Notes: generated by a model not told the origin, from the letters alone. Numbered from the stretch's first letter, positions 1-9,185 are shown. The stretch is DNA of 64,000 bases from JANSWY01 sp965243755 (GCA_965243755.1 CBDEVW010000007.1:248001-312000); one strand, 5' to 3'. Made by a program: numbers and translations.

Positions 1-1781
1 ACGACAATTTTCTTCAAGGAAACCTGATAGTTTTCCAGGGCCTCAATTTCATTTTCTGTAAGAAGGATGGTGTCTTTTGTAGTATAATATCCTTCTTTGG
101 CTATGGTTAAGAAATAAGGTTTGCCTGGCTCAAAAATGTATTTTGATGTCCCCGGGTTTGGAATCAATTGATCTTTGTCTTCATTGGTCAACATCAATAT
201 TGGCGATTCCAGTTTTTCGGATGTTGCTTTATCTAGTGCCTGAATACCTATAGTCTTTGGTATTTTGGCCATATAGAGCTCCGCGCTCAACTCATTTTCT
301 TCGGTAAGCCCATCGATTGTAATTGTATCTACAAGTGTATAATTGTCTTTTGCGGCAACAATTTTCAGGTTTTCGCCCCAGGGAATTTCAAATGAAAATT
401 CACCGGATGGCAATGATTCTTCAGAGATGCGTAACTCACCTGCCTCAGACAGCACCAAAATCATTGATTCATTAAGTGAACTGGAGTCTTTTTGAGAAAG
501 GACCTTACCATTAAGCATGATCATGTTTGGTTTCTGATAACTGAACCGAAAGATGTCATCATTCAATTCTTCTTTTCGGTTGGACGAGAAATAGCCACTG
601 GTGAAATCAGTGGTAGCTATTAAGCCAAAATCATCCTTTGGGCTGTTGAATGGAGCTTTCAGGTTTTCTATTTCACCTTTAACAACACTCCCATCAACTG
701 CTACTTTAAATAGATCAAGTCCGCCGAGCCCTTGGTGTCCATTGCTTGAAAAGACCAGCAAGTTGTCATGAACCAGGTAAGGAAAAACCTCATTTCCTGC
801 TGTATTGATCTTTGGTCCAAGGTTTACAGGTTTGCTCCACTGATCGCTCTCTTTAATAGTAATGTAGATGTCTGTGCCTCCATTTCCTCCCGGCATATCA
901 GAGATGAAATACAAAACAGTTCCTTCTTCATTGATGGTAGGATGCCCGAATGAATATTTAAGGTCATTGAAAGGGAATGGCTTAATGTTCACAAACCCAT
1001 TTTCCTTCTCACTCCAGGTGCCGAAATACATTTGCAGTTTTGTTACTCCGTTTTTGTTTTTTGAGGAGTAACTGTTTCTGGTAAAAACTATTCGGGTGTT
1101 GTTATTGTAAAATTCCAGCGGACCATCATGATATTTGGTATTGACCTGTTGCAGGCCATTTTGAGAGATGTTACCAGCAGAATCCACTATGAATATATCG
1201 AGATAGGATGTTTCATCCCAGTTGTACGAATTTTGGACCCATTGATTTACGTTCCTGGAGGAAACGAAAGCTAATCCATTTTTATAATAGGTGGGGCTAA
1301 AATCACTATAAGGTGAATTGAATTTCACCTCTTCCACTGAGTAACGTTTTTTGTCGAGTAATATCTGATCTTTTTGTTTGATGCCGGCAATCCTGCTTTT
1401 AACCAAATCAGATGCAGTTGGATGCTTTTGAGCATAGGTATTGTACCATTGGATGGCTTCATCATATCTTTCATTGGAGGTTAAAGCTTCAGCAAGGTAT
1501 AAGTAAAGAGACACATCTGGTGAGTCCAGTGCGTTGATCGCCTTTTTCAACCATCCCTCTGACCTTGAAGGTTGATTCAGTTTGTGATAACACAGCGCAA
1601 TTCTTTCCAGGATAAATGGATCGTCAGAGTCCTCCAGCATCAATTGGTAATAGCGTAATGCTTCGGAATAGCTGTAATTTTCAAAATTCTTATTGGCTTT
1701 TTGCGCAGTAGAAAGCGCAAGGTTCTGTGCCCCTGACACCAGGCAAAAATGGAGGCATAATACCGACAATACGACTCTCAT
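1..1781 (-). CDS. PorE-like TPR/PD40 envelope protein, C-terminus cut by window edge
   Basis: Reading the minus strand from the ATG at 1781 gives an open frame that runs off the left edge, so the C-terminus is missing. The protein starts with a signal peptide (MRVVLSVLCLHFCLVSGAQN). TPR-like helices follow (about residues 25-125, with NERYDEAIQWYNTYAQKHP). Next comes a PD40/WD40-like propeller containing SPTYYKNGLAFVSSR, GHPTINEEGTVLYFISD and GGNGGTDIYI blocks (about 150-400), then carboxypeptidase-regulatory-like beta domains (about 410 onward). TPR-PD40-CRD is the order of Bacteroidota PorE-type OmpA-family proteins, in which a peptidoglycan-binding OmpA domain would come last, here beyond the window. 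PorE is part of the T9SS, but many PD40 OmpA paralogues are not, so I call it PorE-like only. A TACCTTTG promoter element lies about 63 bases upstream on the same strand. Confidence 0.8.
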   Translation of the reverse strand, partial: MRVVLSVLCLHFCLVSGAQNLALSTAQKANKNFENYSYSEALRYYQLMLEDSDDPFILERIALCYHKLNQPSRSEGWLKKAINALDSPDVSLYLYLAEALTSNERYDEAIQWYNTYAQKHPTASDLVKSRIAGIKQKDQILLDKKRYSVEEVKFNSPYSDFSPTYYKNGLAFVSSRNVNQWVQNSYNWDETSYLDIFIVDSAGNISQNGLQQVNTKYHDGPLEFYNNNTRIVFTRNSYSSKNKNGVTKLQMYFGTWSEKENGFVNIKPFPFNDLKYSFGHPTINEEGTVLYFISDMPGGNGGTDIYITIKESDQWSKPVNLGPKINTAGNEVFPYLVHDNLLVFSSNGHQGLGGLDLFKVAVDGSVVKGEIENLKAPFNSPKDDFGLIATTDFTSGYFSSNRKEELNDDIFRFSYQKPNMIMLNGKVLSQKDSSSLNESMILVLSEAGELRISEESLPSGEFSFEIPWGENLKIVAAKDNYTLVDTITIDGLTEENELSAELYMAKIPKTIGIQALDKATSEKLESPILMLTNEDKDQLIPNPGTSKYIFEPGKPYFLTIAKEGYYTTKDTILLTENEIEALENYQVSLKKIV

Positions 1782-2091
1782 AGGTGGTAGAATAGATAAC
1801 AATTCAAATCGTTTATACTTAATCTTAGTTAAGTTAAATTATTCAAAGGTATATCAGTAGAAAGGTATTAATAATATTATTCGGTGACTTACATCGTTTG
1901 CCCGATGAATTAGCACAATAGCCTGACGAATAGAATCAGGTGATTTTTTAAAGTAAAAATTAAACTATTTTATGTGGATATCTTGATGATCAGAATATTG
2001 TAGAATTAAATCAAACAGACTTAATTTTAGGTGATTAGGCTGTTTTTTGGACAGATTTTCTCTAAATTCATATAACCCAACCAGATAGGAA
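1782..2091. other. AT-rich divergent intergenic region
   Basis: This 310-base spacer separates two divergent genes. It is AT-rich and holds one convincing Bacteroidota -7 element for the leftward gene at 1844-1851. I saw no perfect TAnnTTTG element for the rightward kinase gene, no small ORF with coding character and no strong hairpin. Confidence 0.6.
1844..1851 (-). promoter_or_regulatory. Candidate -7 promoter element (TACCTTTG)
   Basis: On the minus strand this reads TACCTTTG, a full match to the Bacteroidota -7 consensus TAnnTTTG. It would give a leader of roughly 55-60 bases for the PorE-like gene starting at 1781. No clear -33 TTTG was found, so the call is moderate. Confidence 0.4.
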
Positions 2092-5000
2092 GTGATAGAA
2101 CCTAAGATCCCCAGCAATGAAGAGATGAGGCTTAAGGCCTTAAAGGAATATCAGATTCTGGATACCATGCCAGAGCAGTTGTATGATGATATTACCAAGC
2201 TGGCTTCTACCATTTGCGATACCCCTATTTCTCTGATTAGTCTGATAGACGATCACAGACAATGGTTTAAGTCGCATCATGGACTGGATGTGACAGAGAC
2301 GCCAAAGAATCTGGCCTACTGTGCCCATGCAATCAATGAACCAGATCAATTAATGGAAATCCCGGATGCTTTTGAAGACAAACGGTTTCACGACAATCCC
2401 CTGGCTGTGGGTGAACCGTATGTCAGGTTTTATGCAGGCACACCATTGGTAGATGATAATGGCTATCCGCTGGGTACCTTATGTGTAATTGATCACAAAC
2501 CACGTCATTTAACAGAAGCACAAAAGGATGCGCTCAAGGCCTTAGGAAGACAGGTGATTGCATTGTTGAATTTAAGAGTTGAAAACGCCAGAACGGACAA
2601 TGCTTATCATGATTTCCTAAGCATGGTGGAAAACCTTGGGGATGGTGTTTTTGAATTGGATGAGTTTGGTAAATGTACTTATGCCAATGCATCCATGCTA
2701 AAGACTTTAAACAGGACTAGTGAAGAAGTTACGAACACCTCTATCTGGGAAATGATCTTTCACGAGGATGTTGCTGCCATGAAATCCTACTATGCGGATC
2801 AGTTCAGGAAAAAAAGTACCAAGTGCTATTATGAGTACAGAATGGCACCAAAAGGTAAAGAGCCCGTGTGGCTGGCCCAAACTACCACCATGAAGTATGA
2901 AGGTGACCGAATGGTAAGATTAAGATCCATTGCCCGTAATTTATCGGAGACCAAGCAGCTGCAGAATGAACTTGAAGAAAAGGATAAACTATTTAAACTG
3001 GTCAGCGAAAACTCTTCGGATTTGATTGCTTTGCATGAAAAAAGTGGGCTGTACAAATTCGTGGCACCCTCTTGCAAGGAACTGGTGGGATACTCTCCGC
3101 ACGAACTGGTTGGGAAGGATCCTTATGACTTCATCCATCCGGATGATGTACAGTTCTTGCAGGTCGTGCAAAGAGAAAAAACAATGGAAGGTGAAGGCAC
3201 TTCCAACCTCTCTTTTCGGTTCAGAAAGAAAAATGGCCAGTATATATGGATGGAATCTTATATCAAGCCTATACTGAATGACGATGGTGAATTGGTTGCC
3301 TATCAAACATCTGCACGGGACATCACGGAGAAAAAGAAATCCTTTGCACGTAACCTCAAGTACAGGGATGGACTGAAACTGCTGAATGAATTGTCAGCCT
3401 TGCAGGGAACTGAAAAACTGATCCAAAAAGCCCTTGGGCGAGCGGTAAAACACCTGGGAGTCACTGAAGGAATTATTGCTACCAACGAAACAGGTTCCTG
3501 TCTTATACAATATCATTATCACATCGATAAATCAAAAGCTTTGACTACCCTCCCATTGAATGCAGATAGCCCAATGGTGATTGAAATTCAAAACAGTAAT
3601 AAGGTTTATAAAGTACTGGAACCTTTTGATCACCCTTTGTCAGACGGTGAGATCAGCAGGTTCATGGGTTGTAGAATACTCAAAAATGGAGAGCCCATTG
3701 GAGTGCTTGCATTACTTGACCAGGAGTCGGAAGAAGATTTTTCGGTTCAGGAGGAGTCATTTGTGCAATTATTCGCCAATTGGCTGGGGATCACGCTGGA
3801 AAGAATGGAAGAGCGACAGCAATTAATTCTTGCCAAGGAAAGAGCAGAAGAAGCGAATGCCTCCAAATCAGAATTTCTTTCCATGATGTCTCATGAAATT
3901 AGAACACCATTGAATGGCATCATCGGAACTACACACCTGATCTCGAAAAAGAACCCAAAACCGGAATTAATTCCATACCTCAATATTCTAAAGCAAAGTA
4001 GTGACAACCTGCTGGCTATTGTCAATGACATCCTTGATTTTAATAAGATTCAGGAAGGAAAGGTAAAACTCGAGAACATTGATTTTAACCTCGAAAACCT
4101 GGTAAGCAGTATTCATCACAACTACCTGGTACAGGCGCAGGAAAAGCATATTAACTTTTATTTCAACTTTGACCATAAACTGTCTGGAGTGTTTGTGGGA
4201 GATTCGGTGAGGTTGAGCCAGATATTGCATAACCTGATCAGCAATGCCATCAAGTTTACAGAAAAAGGCTATGTAAAATTGGATGTGACCTGTGCCAAAG
4301 AACTTGATCAGTATTGTGAAATATCATTTTGTGTTGAAGATACTGGCATTGGTATTCCAAAAAACAGGCAGGCCCAGATATTTGAAAGGTTTACGCAGGC
4401 TTCCAACAGTATTTCCAGAAAATTTGGGGGTTCTGGTCTGGGGCTAACAATCATTAAGAATATCCTGGAGTTAATGGATAGCGACATTCAGATTCAAAGC
4501 AATCCCGGAGAAGGTTCCAGATTTTACTTCAATCTGGTGTTAAAACGTTCTGATAAACAGGAAGCTGAAGAACTGATCGTAAGTGATACAGAAGAAGTAC
4601 TTGAGGGCACTGTATTGATTGTAGAAGACAATGATTTTAATCGGGTGATTGCCAAAGATTTTCTTACCGGATGGGGTTGTGAAACATTGGAGGCTGCCAA
4701 TGGTGAAGAATGTCTCAAGGTACTTGAAAAAGACCCTGATGTAGACCTGATCCTGATGGACCTGCAAATGCCTATTCTAGATGGTTTTTCCACCAGTTAC
4801 ATTATCAGGAAATCAAAGAAACTAAAAAATATACCAATCATCGCATTATCTGCAGAGGTCATTGGCAACATCAAGGAAAAGGTCTATGAAGTTGGCATGA
4901 ACGATTTTATTACCAAGCCATTTCATCCTGTGGACTTTTTCAGTAAGATTCAAAAGCATTTAAAGGACCTGAGTAGCACAGGAAGCAATAATGACATTGC

Positions 5001-5334
5001 TTCACAAGTATTGAAAAAACTGGAGCAAACAGTTGGAGAAGAAAGTGATATGGTTAGCAGATATTATGATATATTTATCACCTCAACAGAGGAAGAAAAC
5101 GAAAATTTGATCCAGCTAATTCGGAAACAAGACATGCCAGGCATCAAAGCCTATGCTCATAAAGTAAAATCAAGTTTTCTTCTGGCCGGCTTAAAGGAAC
5201 TGGCTGAGGAAGCCGGAGACATTGAACGGCTGATTGAAGAAGGAAGCCCGGCTGAAATGGTTCTTGAACAAACGAAGAAGCATGAAAAAAATGTAATCAA
5301 CACACTTAACCTGCTAAAAGAATACCATGAGTGA
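2092..5334 (+). CDS. Soluble hybrid sensor histidine kinase (GAF-PAS-PAS-GAF-HisKA-HATPase-REC-Hpt)
   Basis: This 1080-residue kinase has no membrane segment and should act in the cytoplasm. The N-terminal GAF domain (about 1-165) begins with the classic NE..RL.AL..Y.ILDT pattern. That supports the GTG start at 2092, because later Met codons would cut this pattern. Two PAS domains follow (about 175-290 and 300-420), then a second GAF domain (about 425-575). The HisKA box SHEIRTPLNG places the phospho-acceptor at His601. The HATPase domain has its N box (NLISNAIKF) and GIGI and GGSGLGL glycine loops. The receiver has Asp890 (LILMDLQMP), and a C-terminal Hpt domain has His1023 (AHKVKSS). The layout is that of a complete internal His-Asp-His relay. 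The stop overlaps the next regulator gene by eight bases, so the LytTR regulator is the likely final target. Confidence 0.93.
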   Translation: MIEPKIPSNEEMRLKALKEYQILDTMPEQLYDDITKLASTICDTPISLISLIDDHRQWFKSHHGLDVTETPKNLAYCAHAINEPDQLMEIPDAFEDKRFHDNPLAVGEPYVRFYAGTPLVDDNGYPLGTLCVIDHKPRHLTEAQKDALKALGRQVIALLNLRVENARTDNAYHDFLSMVENLGDGVFELDEFGKCTYANASMLKTLNRTSEEVTNTSIWEMIFHEDVAAMKSYYADQFRKKSTKCYYEYRMAPKGKEPVWLAQTTTMKYEGDRMVRLRSIARNLSETKQLQNELEEKDKLFKLVSENSSDLIALHEKSGLYKFVAPSCKELVGYSPHELVGKDPYDFIHPDDVQFLQVVQREKTMEGEGTSNLSFRFRKKNGQYIWMESYIKPILNDDGELVAYQTSARDITEKKKSFARNLKYRDGLKLLNELSALQGTEKLIQKALGRAVKHLGVTEGIIATNETGSCLIQYHYHIDKSKALTTLPLNADSPMVIEIQNSNKVYKVLEPFDHPLSDGEISRFMGCRILKNGEPIGVLALLDQESEEDFSVQEESFVQLFANWLGITLERMEERQQLILAKERAEEANASKSEFLSMMSHEIRTPLNGIIGTTHLISKKNPKPELIPYLNILKQSSDNLLAIVNDILDFNKIQEGKVKLENIDFNLENLVSSIHHNYLVQAQEKHINFYFNFDHKLSGVFVGDSVRLSQILHNLISNAIKFTEKGYVKLDVTCAKELDQYCEISFCVEDTGIGIPKNRQAQIFERFTQASNSISRKFGGSGLGLTIIKNILELMDSDIQIQSNPGEGSRFYFNLVLKRSDKQEAEELIVSDTEEVLEGTVLIVEDNDFNRVIAKDFLTGWGCETLEAANGEECLKVLEKDPDVDLILMDLQMPILDGFSTSYIIRKSKKLKNIPIIALSAEVIGNIKEKVYEVGMNDFITKPFHPVDFFSKIQKHLKDLSSTGSNNDIASQVLKKLEQTVGEESDMVSRYYDIFITSTEEENENLIQLIRKQDMPGIKAYAHKVKSSFLLAGLKELAEEAGDIERLIEEGSPAEMVLEQTKKHEKNVINTLNLLKEYHE

Positions 5335-6025
5335 AAAGAAATTTGACGTAATCGTTGTAGATGATGATAAGTTCCAATTGGAAATAATTTCGGGGTTTGT
5401 TAAGAAGACGCCATTCCTGGAATTGATTGGCGCCTATAATCATCCTGTAGAGGCACTCGACAAGATCATTAGCGATAGCCCGGATCTAATATTGATCGAT
5501 GTTGAAATGCCCGAACTTTCCGGACTGGAATTGCTAAAATCACTAAAAAACCCTCCAAAAACGGTAGTTATTACGGGTAAAAAGGAATATGCAGTAGAGG
5601 CATTTGATTTGGATGTAGTGGATTATCTGGTAAAACCAGTCGACAGTTATGCTCGTTTTTTGAAGGCAGTAACGAAAGCCAAAGAGAGTATCCCGGCAAA
5701 AGACAAAGCTGAGATAGAGGATTGTATTTATATAAGGGAAGATTCACTTTTGGTATCTGTTCAGCTAAGTGACATTTTGTATTTTGAGGCATCAGGGGAT
5801 TACGTAAAAATAGGGACTACTGAAAAGGTAAGGATCACCCACTCTACCTTATCAAAGATTGAAAAACGGCTCCCTGAACGTTTTTTTAAGGTTCACAGGT
5901 CTTATATTGTGAATCTGGATAAAATTAAAAACATTGATCAGACTAATTTACAGGTTGGGGAAAAGATCATTCCAATCAGTCAGTCCATGCGACCTAAACT
6001 GATGTCGAGAATTGATACTTTTTAA
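5327..6025 (+). CDS. LytTR-family response regulator
   Basis: This 232-residue protein has an N-terminal receiver (acidic pocket VVDDD at 11-14, phospho-acceptor Asp58 in LILIDVEMP, Lys in YLVKPVD). A LytTR DNA-binding domain follows (about 130-232), with the characteristic YFEASGDYVKI and FFKVHRSYIVNLDKI segments. It overlaps the hybrid kinase by eight bases and is surely co-translated, so it should receive phosphate from the kinase's Hpt domain. LytTR proteins bind tandem direct repeats upstream of targets. The target here is unknown, and a divergent or downstream surface gene is a reasonable guess only. Confidence 0.92.
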   Translation: MSEKKFDVIVVDDDKFQLEIISGFVKKTPFLELIGAYNHPVEALDKIISDSPDLILIDVEMPELSGLELLKSLKNPPKTVVITGKKEYAVEAFDLDVVDYLVKPVDSYARFLKAVTKAKESIPAKDKAEIEDCIYIREDSLLVSVQLSDILYFEASGDYVKIGTTEKVRITHSTLSKIEKRLPERFFKVHRSYIVNLDKIKNIDQTNLQVGEKIIPISQSMRPKLMSRIDTF

Positions 6026-6147
6026 AGAATTGGTTTGACGGCAATTTATTGTTATCTAACGGTTATTTCACTTGGTTTAACGAAAGCGTGCAAACGATAT
6101 CAATTGTAATGAAGAAATTAGAGGTAGAACAATAATTTCGAACACAA

Positions 6148-6474
6148 TTGATTGAATGCACTATACTCGACCCTAATAAATTCACCGCCATTCTACTGGA
6201 GGAATTTATACGAAAAACACCGGATTTGGTCTTGTCAACAGCTGTAGGTGAGGTAGGGGAAAATCATTTGTTGTTCCTGGATGCTTCCTACTACAATGAT
6301 GAAATTTACGAAGAGTTCAAAAATCACTCCGTAATCATCATCTCTTCAGATCAAAAGCACATTCGATCTTATTTCAGTAAACAAATAGTAGATTTTGTAA
6401 ATAAGGAAGACCTAAGTTATGATCGGTTTCTCAGGTCTGTAGAGAAATTCAGGTTCTCATTAAAGGAAAATTAA
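6148..6474 (+). CDS. Degenerate stand-alone receiver-like protein
   Basis: This 108-residue protein starts at TTG (a stop lies five codons upstream in frame, so no earlier start exists). By eye it aligns along its whole length to the receiver of the preceding LytTR regulator. ILDPNKFTAILLEEFIRKTP matches VVDDDKFQLEIISGFVKKTP. LLFLDASYY matches LILIDVEMP, putting Asp45 at the phospho-acceptor site. VDFVNKEDLSYDRFLRSVEKF matches VDYLVKPVDSYARFLKAVTKA. The metal-binding acidic pair is reduced to D-P-N and the KP dipeptide is KE. The helix 2-beta 3 stretch is shortened and no output domain follows. It may be a non-phosphorylatable partner or decoy for the kinase or the LytTR regulator. The function is inferred. 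Confidence 0.6.
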   Translation: MIECTILDPNKFTAILLEEFIRKTPDLVLSTAVGEVGENHLLFLDASYYNDEIYEEFKNHSVIIISSDQKHIRSYFSKQIVDFVNKEDLSYDRFLRSVEKFRFSLKEN

Positions 6475-6502
6475 GGCTAGCGTAGGATAACGATAGCCTT
6501 TT
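6473..6502. terminator. Bidirectional hairpin terminator
   Basis: AAGGCTA at 6473-6479 pairs with TAGCCTT at 6494-6500, and an inner CGT/ACG extends the stem around an AGGATA loop. A T run follows on the plus strand and an A/T-rich stretch precedes it. It sits between convergent genes ending at 6474 and 6510. Confidence 0.7.
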
Positions 6503-6509
6503 GTCATTA

Positions 6510-6950
6510 TTATATCTTCACCACATCTATGGCATCCATTCCTTTGGCGCCTCTCACTGCTTTGAAGCTTACCTTATCTCCTTCCTGAACAGGTTGTTTA
6601 AGTCCCGATGAGTGCACGAAAAACTTTTCGTGAGTACCATCCTGGTTGATGAAGCCATATCCTTTGCTATCGTTAAAAAAGGAAACCTTTCCTCTCCTTT
6701 CCGCATCAGGATCTTCTTCCTCTCTCTTGGGAACGCCAATTTCAATACTGGAAGCTTTAATTTCTTTCTTTTTTGCATCTGGATCTGGTGGAGTGTCACT
6801 GATGTTACCAAATTCATCTACATAGGCCATCATGTTATCCAGATCCCCGGAGGTAGCGTTGGCTTTTCTTTCCTCCTTTTTTTGAGCTTTCATTTTCTTT
6901 TTCTGAGCTCTCTTTTTTTCTTTTTCTTTTTTGCTAAAACTATCTGCCAT
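6510..6950 (-). CDS. Cold-shock-domain protein with lysine-rich N-terminal extension
   Basis: The C-terminal 65 residues form a cold-shock domain with RNP1 (KGYGFI) and RNP2 (KFFVH), a small OB fold that binds single-stranded RNA or DNA. It is preceded by a strongly basic stretch of about 30 residues (KKEKEKKRAQKKK) and an acidic, proline-rich linker of about 50 residues. At 146 residues it is about twice the length of a classical CspA. Such basic-tail CSD proteins are common in Bacteroidota and may bind RNA or ribosomes non-specifically through the tail. A candidate -7 element at 7116-7123 would give it a leader of about 160 bases, which fits the long leaders of cold-shock mRNAs. Confidence 0.88.
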   Translation of the reverse strand: MADSFSKKEKEKKRAQKKKMKAQKKEERKANATSGDLDNMMAYVDEFGNISDTPPDPDAKKKEIKASSIEIGVPKREEEDPDAERRGKVSFFNDSKGYGFINQDGTHEKFFVHSSGLKQPVQEGDKVSFKAVRGAKGMDAIDVVKI

Positions 6951-7115
6951 TTAATATGATTATGTGATACAATATGTTGTTCTGAGATATAATAAGGTCA
7001 AACTGAAGAGATGTTAAGTGAAGAGAAGGAGTGGTTGAAAGGTTAGACAGGTATATATTCCCTCAATTAACAAAAAATCAATAATACGATTATTAATTCG
7101 TCCAGATCTTAACCT

Positions 7116-7123
7116 CAAAGGTA
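7116..7123 (-). promoter_or_regulatory. Candidate -7 element (TACCTTTG), long leader to cold-shock gene
   Basis: The minus strand reads TACCTTTG, identical to the element in front of the PorE-like gene. The nearest downstream gene on this strand is the cold-shock protein at 6950, about 165 bases away. The element is downstream of the PID-CTERM terminator, so it would be an independent promoter. Confidence 0.35.
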
Positions 7124-7202
7124 AGGGGTCCATTGTCCGTTTCCAATAATTCCTGCTTATTTAGTTTAGTATTCCGATCGAAATAAGGACAGGTATGAAA
7201 AG

Positions 7203-7228
7203 AAAAAAGAGGTCACTTTTGACCCCTT
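7203..7228 (-). terminator. Hairpin terminator after the PID-CTERM gene
   Basis: On the minus strand AAGGGGTCA (7228-7220) pairs with TGACCTCTT (7215-7207) with one G-T wobble and a four-base loop, followed by a T-rich run. It lies just after the stop codon at 7240 and closes the two-gene unit 9185-7240. Confidence 0.7.
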
Positions 7229-7239
7229 CGTTCTGTATA

Positions 7240-7419
7240 TCAGTCACTTGACTTATAACTTTCACGCAGTTTTTTAAGCGCATAAAGGCCCCCTGCCCCA
7301 AGTAACACAGACAACCCTCCGTCAATAGGTGTAGCTGGTGGTGCACTTTGTGCATATATTGGTGTTAATGCCATGATTGAAAACAAAATCACGAATATGA
7401 AAATATTGATAAACTTCAT
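7240..7419 (-). CDS. PID-CTERM sorting-domain mini-protein
   Basis: This 59-residue protein is too short for most gene finders. It has an N-terminal signal peptide (MKFINIFIFVILFSIMALTPIYAQ) and then the segment ATPIDGGLSVLLGAGGLYALKKLRE. That segment has the tripartite layout of the PID-CTERM family: a PIDGG motif, a short hydrophobic stretch and a basic cluster near the C-terminus. Such signals are thought to direct processing or anchoring at the cell envelope, by analogy with PEP-CTERM. Almost nothing else lies between the signal peptide and the sorting signal, as is typical of the family. It starts 33 bases after the T9SS surface-protein gene stop on the same strand and is followed by a terminator. 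No sortase-like enzyme is present in the window. Confidence 0.82.
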   Translation of the reverse strand: MKFINIFIFVILFSIMALTPIYAQSAPPATPIDGGLSVLLGAGGLYALKKLRESYKSSD

Positions 7420-7451
7420 CTTTTTTGAATTTTTAGTGATAGGTGCATGAA

Positions 7452-9185
7452 TTAGTTGAGCATGAACTTTAAAGTTTCATCTCCTACAGTAATCAGATAC
7501 AATTGATGCCTGGCCAATGGCAAATCGATTTGGATTTGGTTTGCAACTGGTTGAAAGAAGTCTTCCAGATAAACTCTCCCTGCTGCATCGTGAATAGTGA
7601 TGCCTGTGCCTTGTGTAAGGTTACCCAATATCAATCCTTCTGTATTGGCTGATAATATCGAAAATGTGTTTTTTGGTGTTACTCCAAGCACTTCTGCAGG
7701 CTGAAATCTTAAAGTATAGGTTGAGCCTTTTGCTACAGGTATGGAACTCGTCTCAAGTAAATTATAAGTTATGTCACTACCAACCTCTTGCAGCCATAAA
7801 GTATATTCACCAGGGAAATTGATAAGTTCATCCAGGTTAAGTGTATGATTGGTTGATTCACTCATTTCCAGTCCCAGATCAATCATTAATTCTTCACCTT
7901 CAAGAACAGGCAGTGCCAGGATGGCGTAGGATTCCTGCTTATAATTGGCATAAAGTGAGATGCCATCAATGCCATGCATTTTTGTGGCATCCATGCTGTA
8001 GTCTCTGTACTCAGTAGCATCAGATGCAAAGGCAATCAAGAGTTCATCAGACAGTTTACCATTATCCAGCGACAGTTTGATTTTAGTATATTCAGTGGTA
8101 TTGTCTAACCGATAAAAGTTGTCACTGGCATTATTCCCAGCCACCTGCATATCTTGTGTGAACGCAACATAATCATCATTTGTCGCCTCTACATAAAACC
8201 CTTGCATCGTGGTGACATGACCATTATATACAGAGGTTCCCTTCACTCCGGAGACGCCATCCCCCAGGTTGTTGGTCCCAACAGTACCAATTGCATTCAC
8301 CGTGATAAAATCTCCGGCCCTGCTTCCACCACTATTGCTTCCACCGTCATCCCAAAAATAGATGACTCCAGTGGTATTGTTTGAATTATTGGTGTGAGCT
8401 AAGAATTCACTTACACTAATTGCTGCAGTGTATGGGTTCCCTACTAAATTAAAGTTATCATGGGTGCCGGTTGAAACCGCCACATAGACATCTTCGCCAA
8501 CAGGAGATCCTGAAAACCCAAGGCCAAACGTCTCATTACCAAACCCTCCATCAATGGCTATAAAATACCCTTTACCTGGGACAGTGCTTTCACTGTAGTC
8601 CAGGGCTACAAATTCCCCGGTATCATTATTATATGCGTAGGCGTATACGCCGTTGAATAATGCAATGCTCCCATCTGTAAAAGGAACGGAAAATATACTG
8701 TAACTCAAATCACCATAAACTACCCTGGAATTCGCGAAAGTTCCGTTTCCATTGGTGGTGTAAGTACCCAATAATATCAATGATGAGTCATCGTTGGCTC
8801 TTAAAAGTCCTTCATTATCCAATGTGCCATTGACTGTCAGATTAGACCCAGTGCCTCCGGATAAAGGTCCTATCTCCACTCTCCCATTTAATTCTATGGT
8901 CAGGTTATTGACTTCATGTGATTCTCCAGAGGCGATGGTTGGTGCCTTATAGTTTGTGTTAGCTATAGCTGGTATCAATACATTATCAGAAGAGGTGGGT
9001 ACACTTCCTGTGTCCCAGTTGGCTGCCGTATTCCAATCATCGCTTTCTGATCCATCCCAGGTAACCTGGGCCTGTAAATTAGAAATTGCAAATAATATGA
9101 TGGTGATAATAATGGCGATTTTCACTGGCAGTGCATTACTGATGGTGTTAAATCGCGCAGATCTGATCTTTAAGTTACTATTCAT
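7452..9185 (-). CDS. Secreted surface protein with T9SS-type C-terminal domain
   Basis: This 577-residue protein has an N-terminal membrane segment/signal peptide (about 20-40, ending NLQAQ). An opening TWDGSESDDWNTAANW block follows, typical of Bacteroidota beta-helix or autotransporter-like surface proteins. The central part is rich in Gly, Asn, Ser and Thr. The last 80 residues resemble a T9SS type A sorting domain (TIHDAAGRVYLEDFF, then a LARHQLYLITVGDETLKFML ending). It would be exported across the outer membrane and attached or released at the surface. The specific role is unknown. It heads a two-gene unit with the PID-CTERM mini-protein. Confidence 0.78.
   Translation of the reverse strand: MNSNLKIRSARFNTISNALPVKIAIIITIILFAISNLQAQVTWDGSESDDWNTAANWDTGSVPTSSDNVLIPAIANTNYKAPTIASGESHEVNNLTIELNGRVEIGPLSGGTGSNLTVNGTLDNEGLLRANDDSSLILLGTYTTNGNGTFANSRVVYGDLSYSIFSVPFTDGSIALFNGVYAYAYNNDTGEFVALDYSESTVPGKGYFIAIDGGFGNETFGLGFSGSPVGEDVYVAVSTGTHDNFNLVGNPYTAAISVSEFLAHTNNSNNTTGVIYFWDDGGSNSGGSRAGDFITVNAIGTVGTNNLGDGVSGVKGTSVYNGHVTTMQGFYVEATNDDYVAFTQDMQVAGNNASDNFYRLDNTTEYTKIKLSLDNGKLSDELLIAFASDATEYRDYSMDATKMHGIDGISLYANYKQESYAILALPVLEGEELMIDLGLEMSESTNHTLNLDELINFPGEYTLWLQEVGSDITYNLLETSSIPVAKGSTYTLRFQPAEVLGVTPKNTFSILSANTEGLILGNLTQGTGITIHDAAGRVYLEDFFQPVANQIQIDLPLARHQLYLITVGDETLKFMLN

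Noticed and set aside
768..1071. Two short plus-strand frames inside the PorE-like gene
   Set aside because: They run antisense to a clear long coding frame that is merely cut by the window edge.
7161..7355. 64-residue minus-strand frame over the PID-CTERM gene
   Set aside because: It is a shadow in another frame; the 59-residue frame 7240-7419 has both signal peptide and PIDGG motif.
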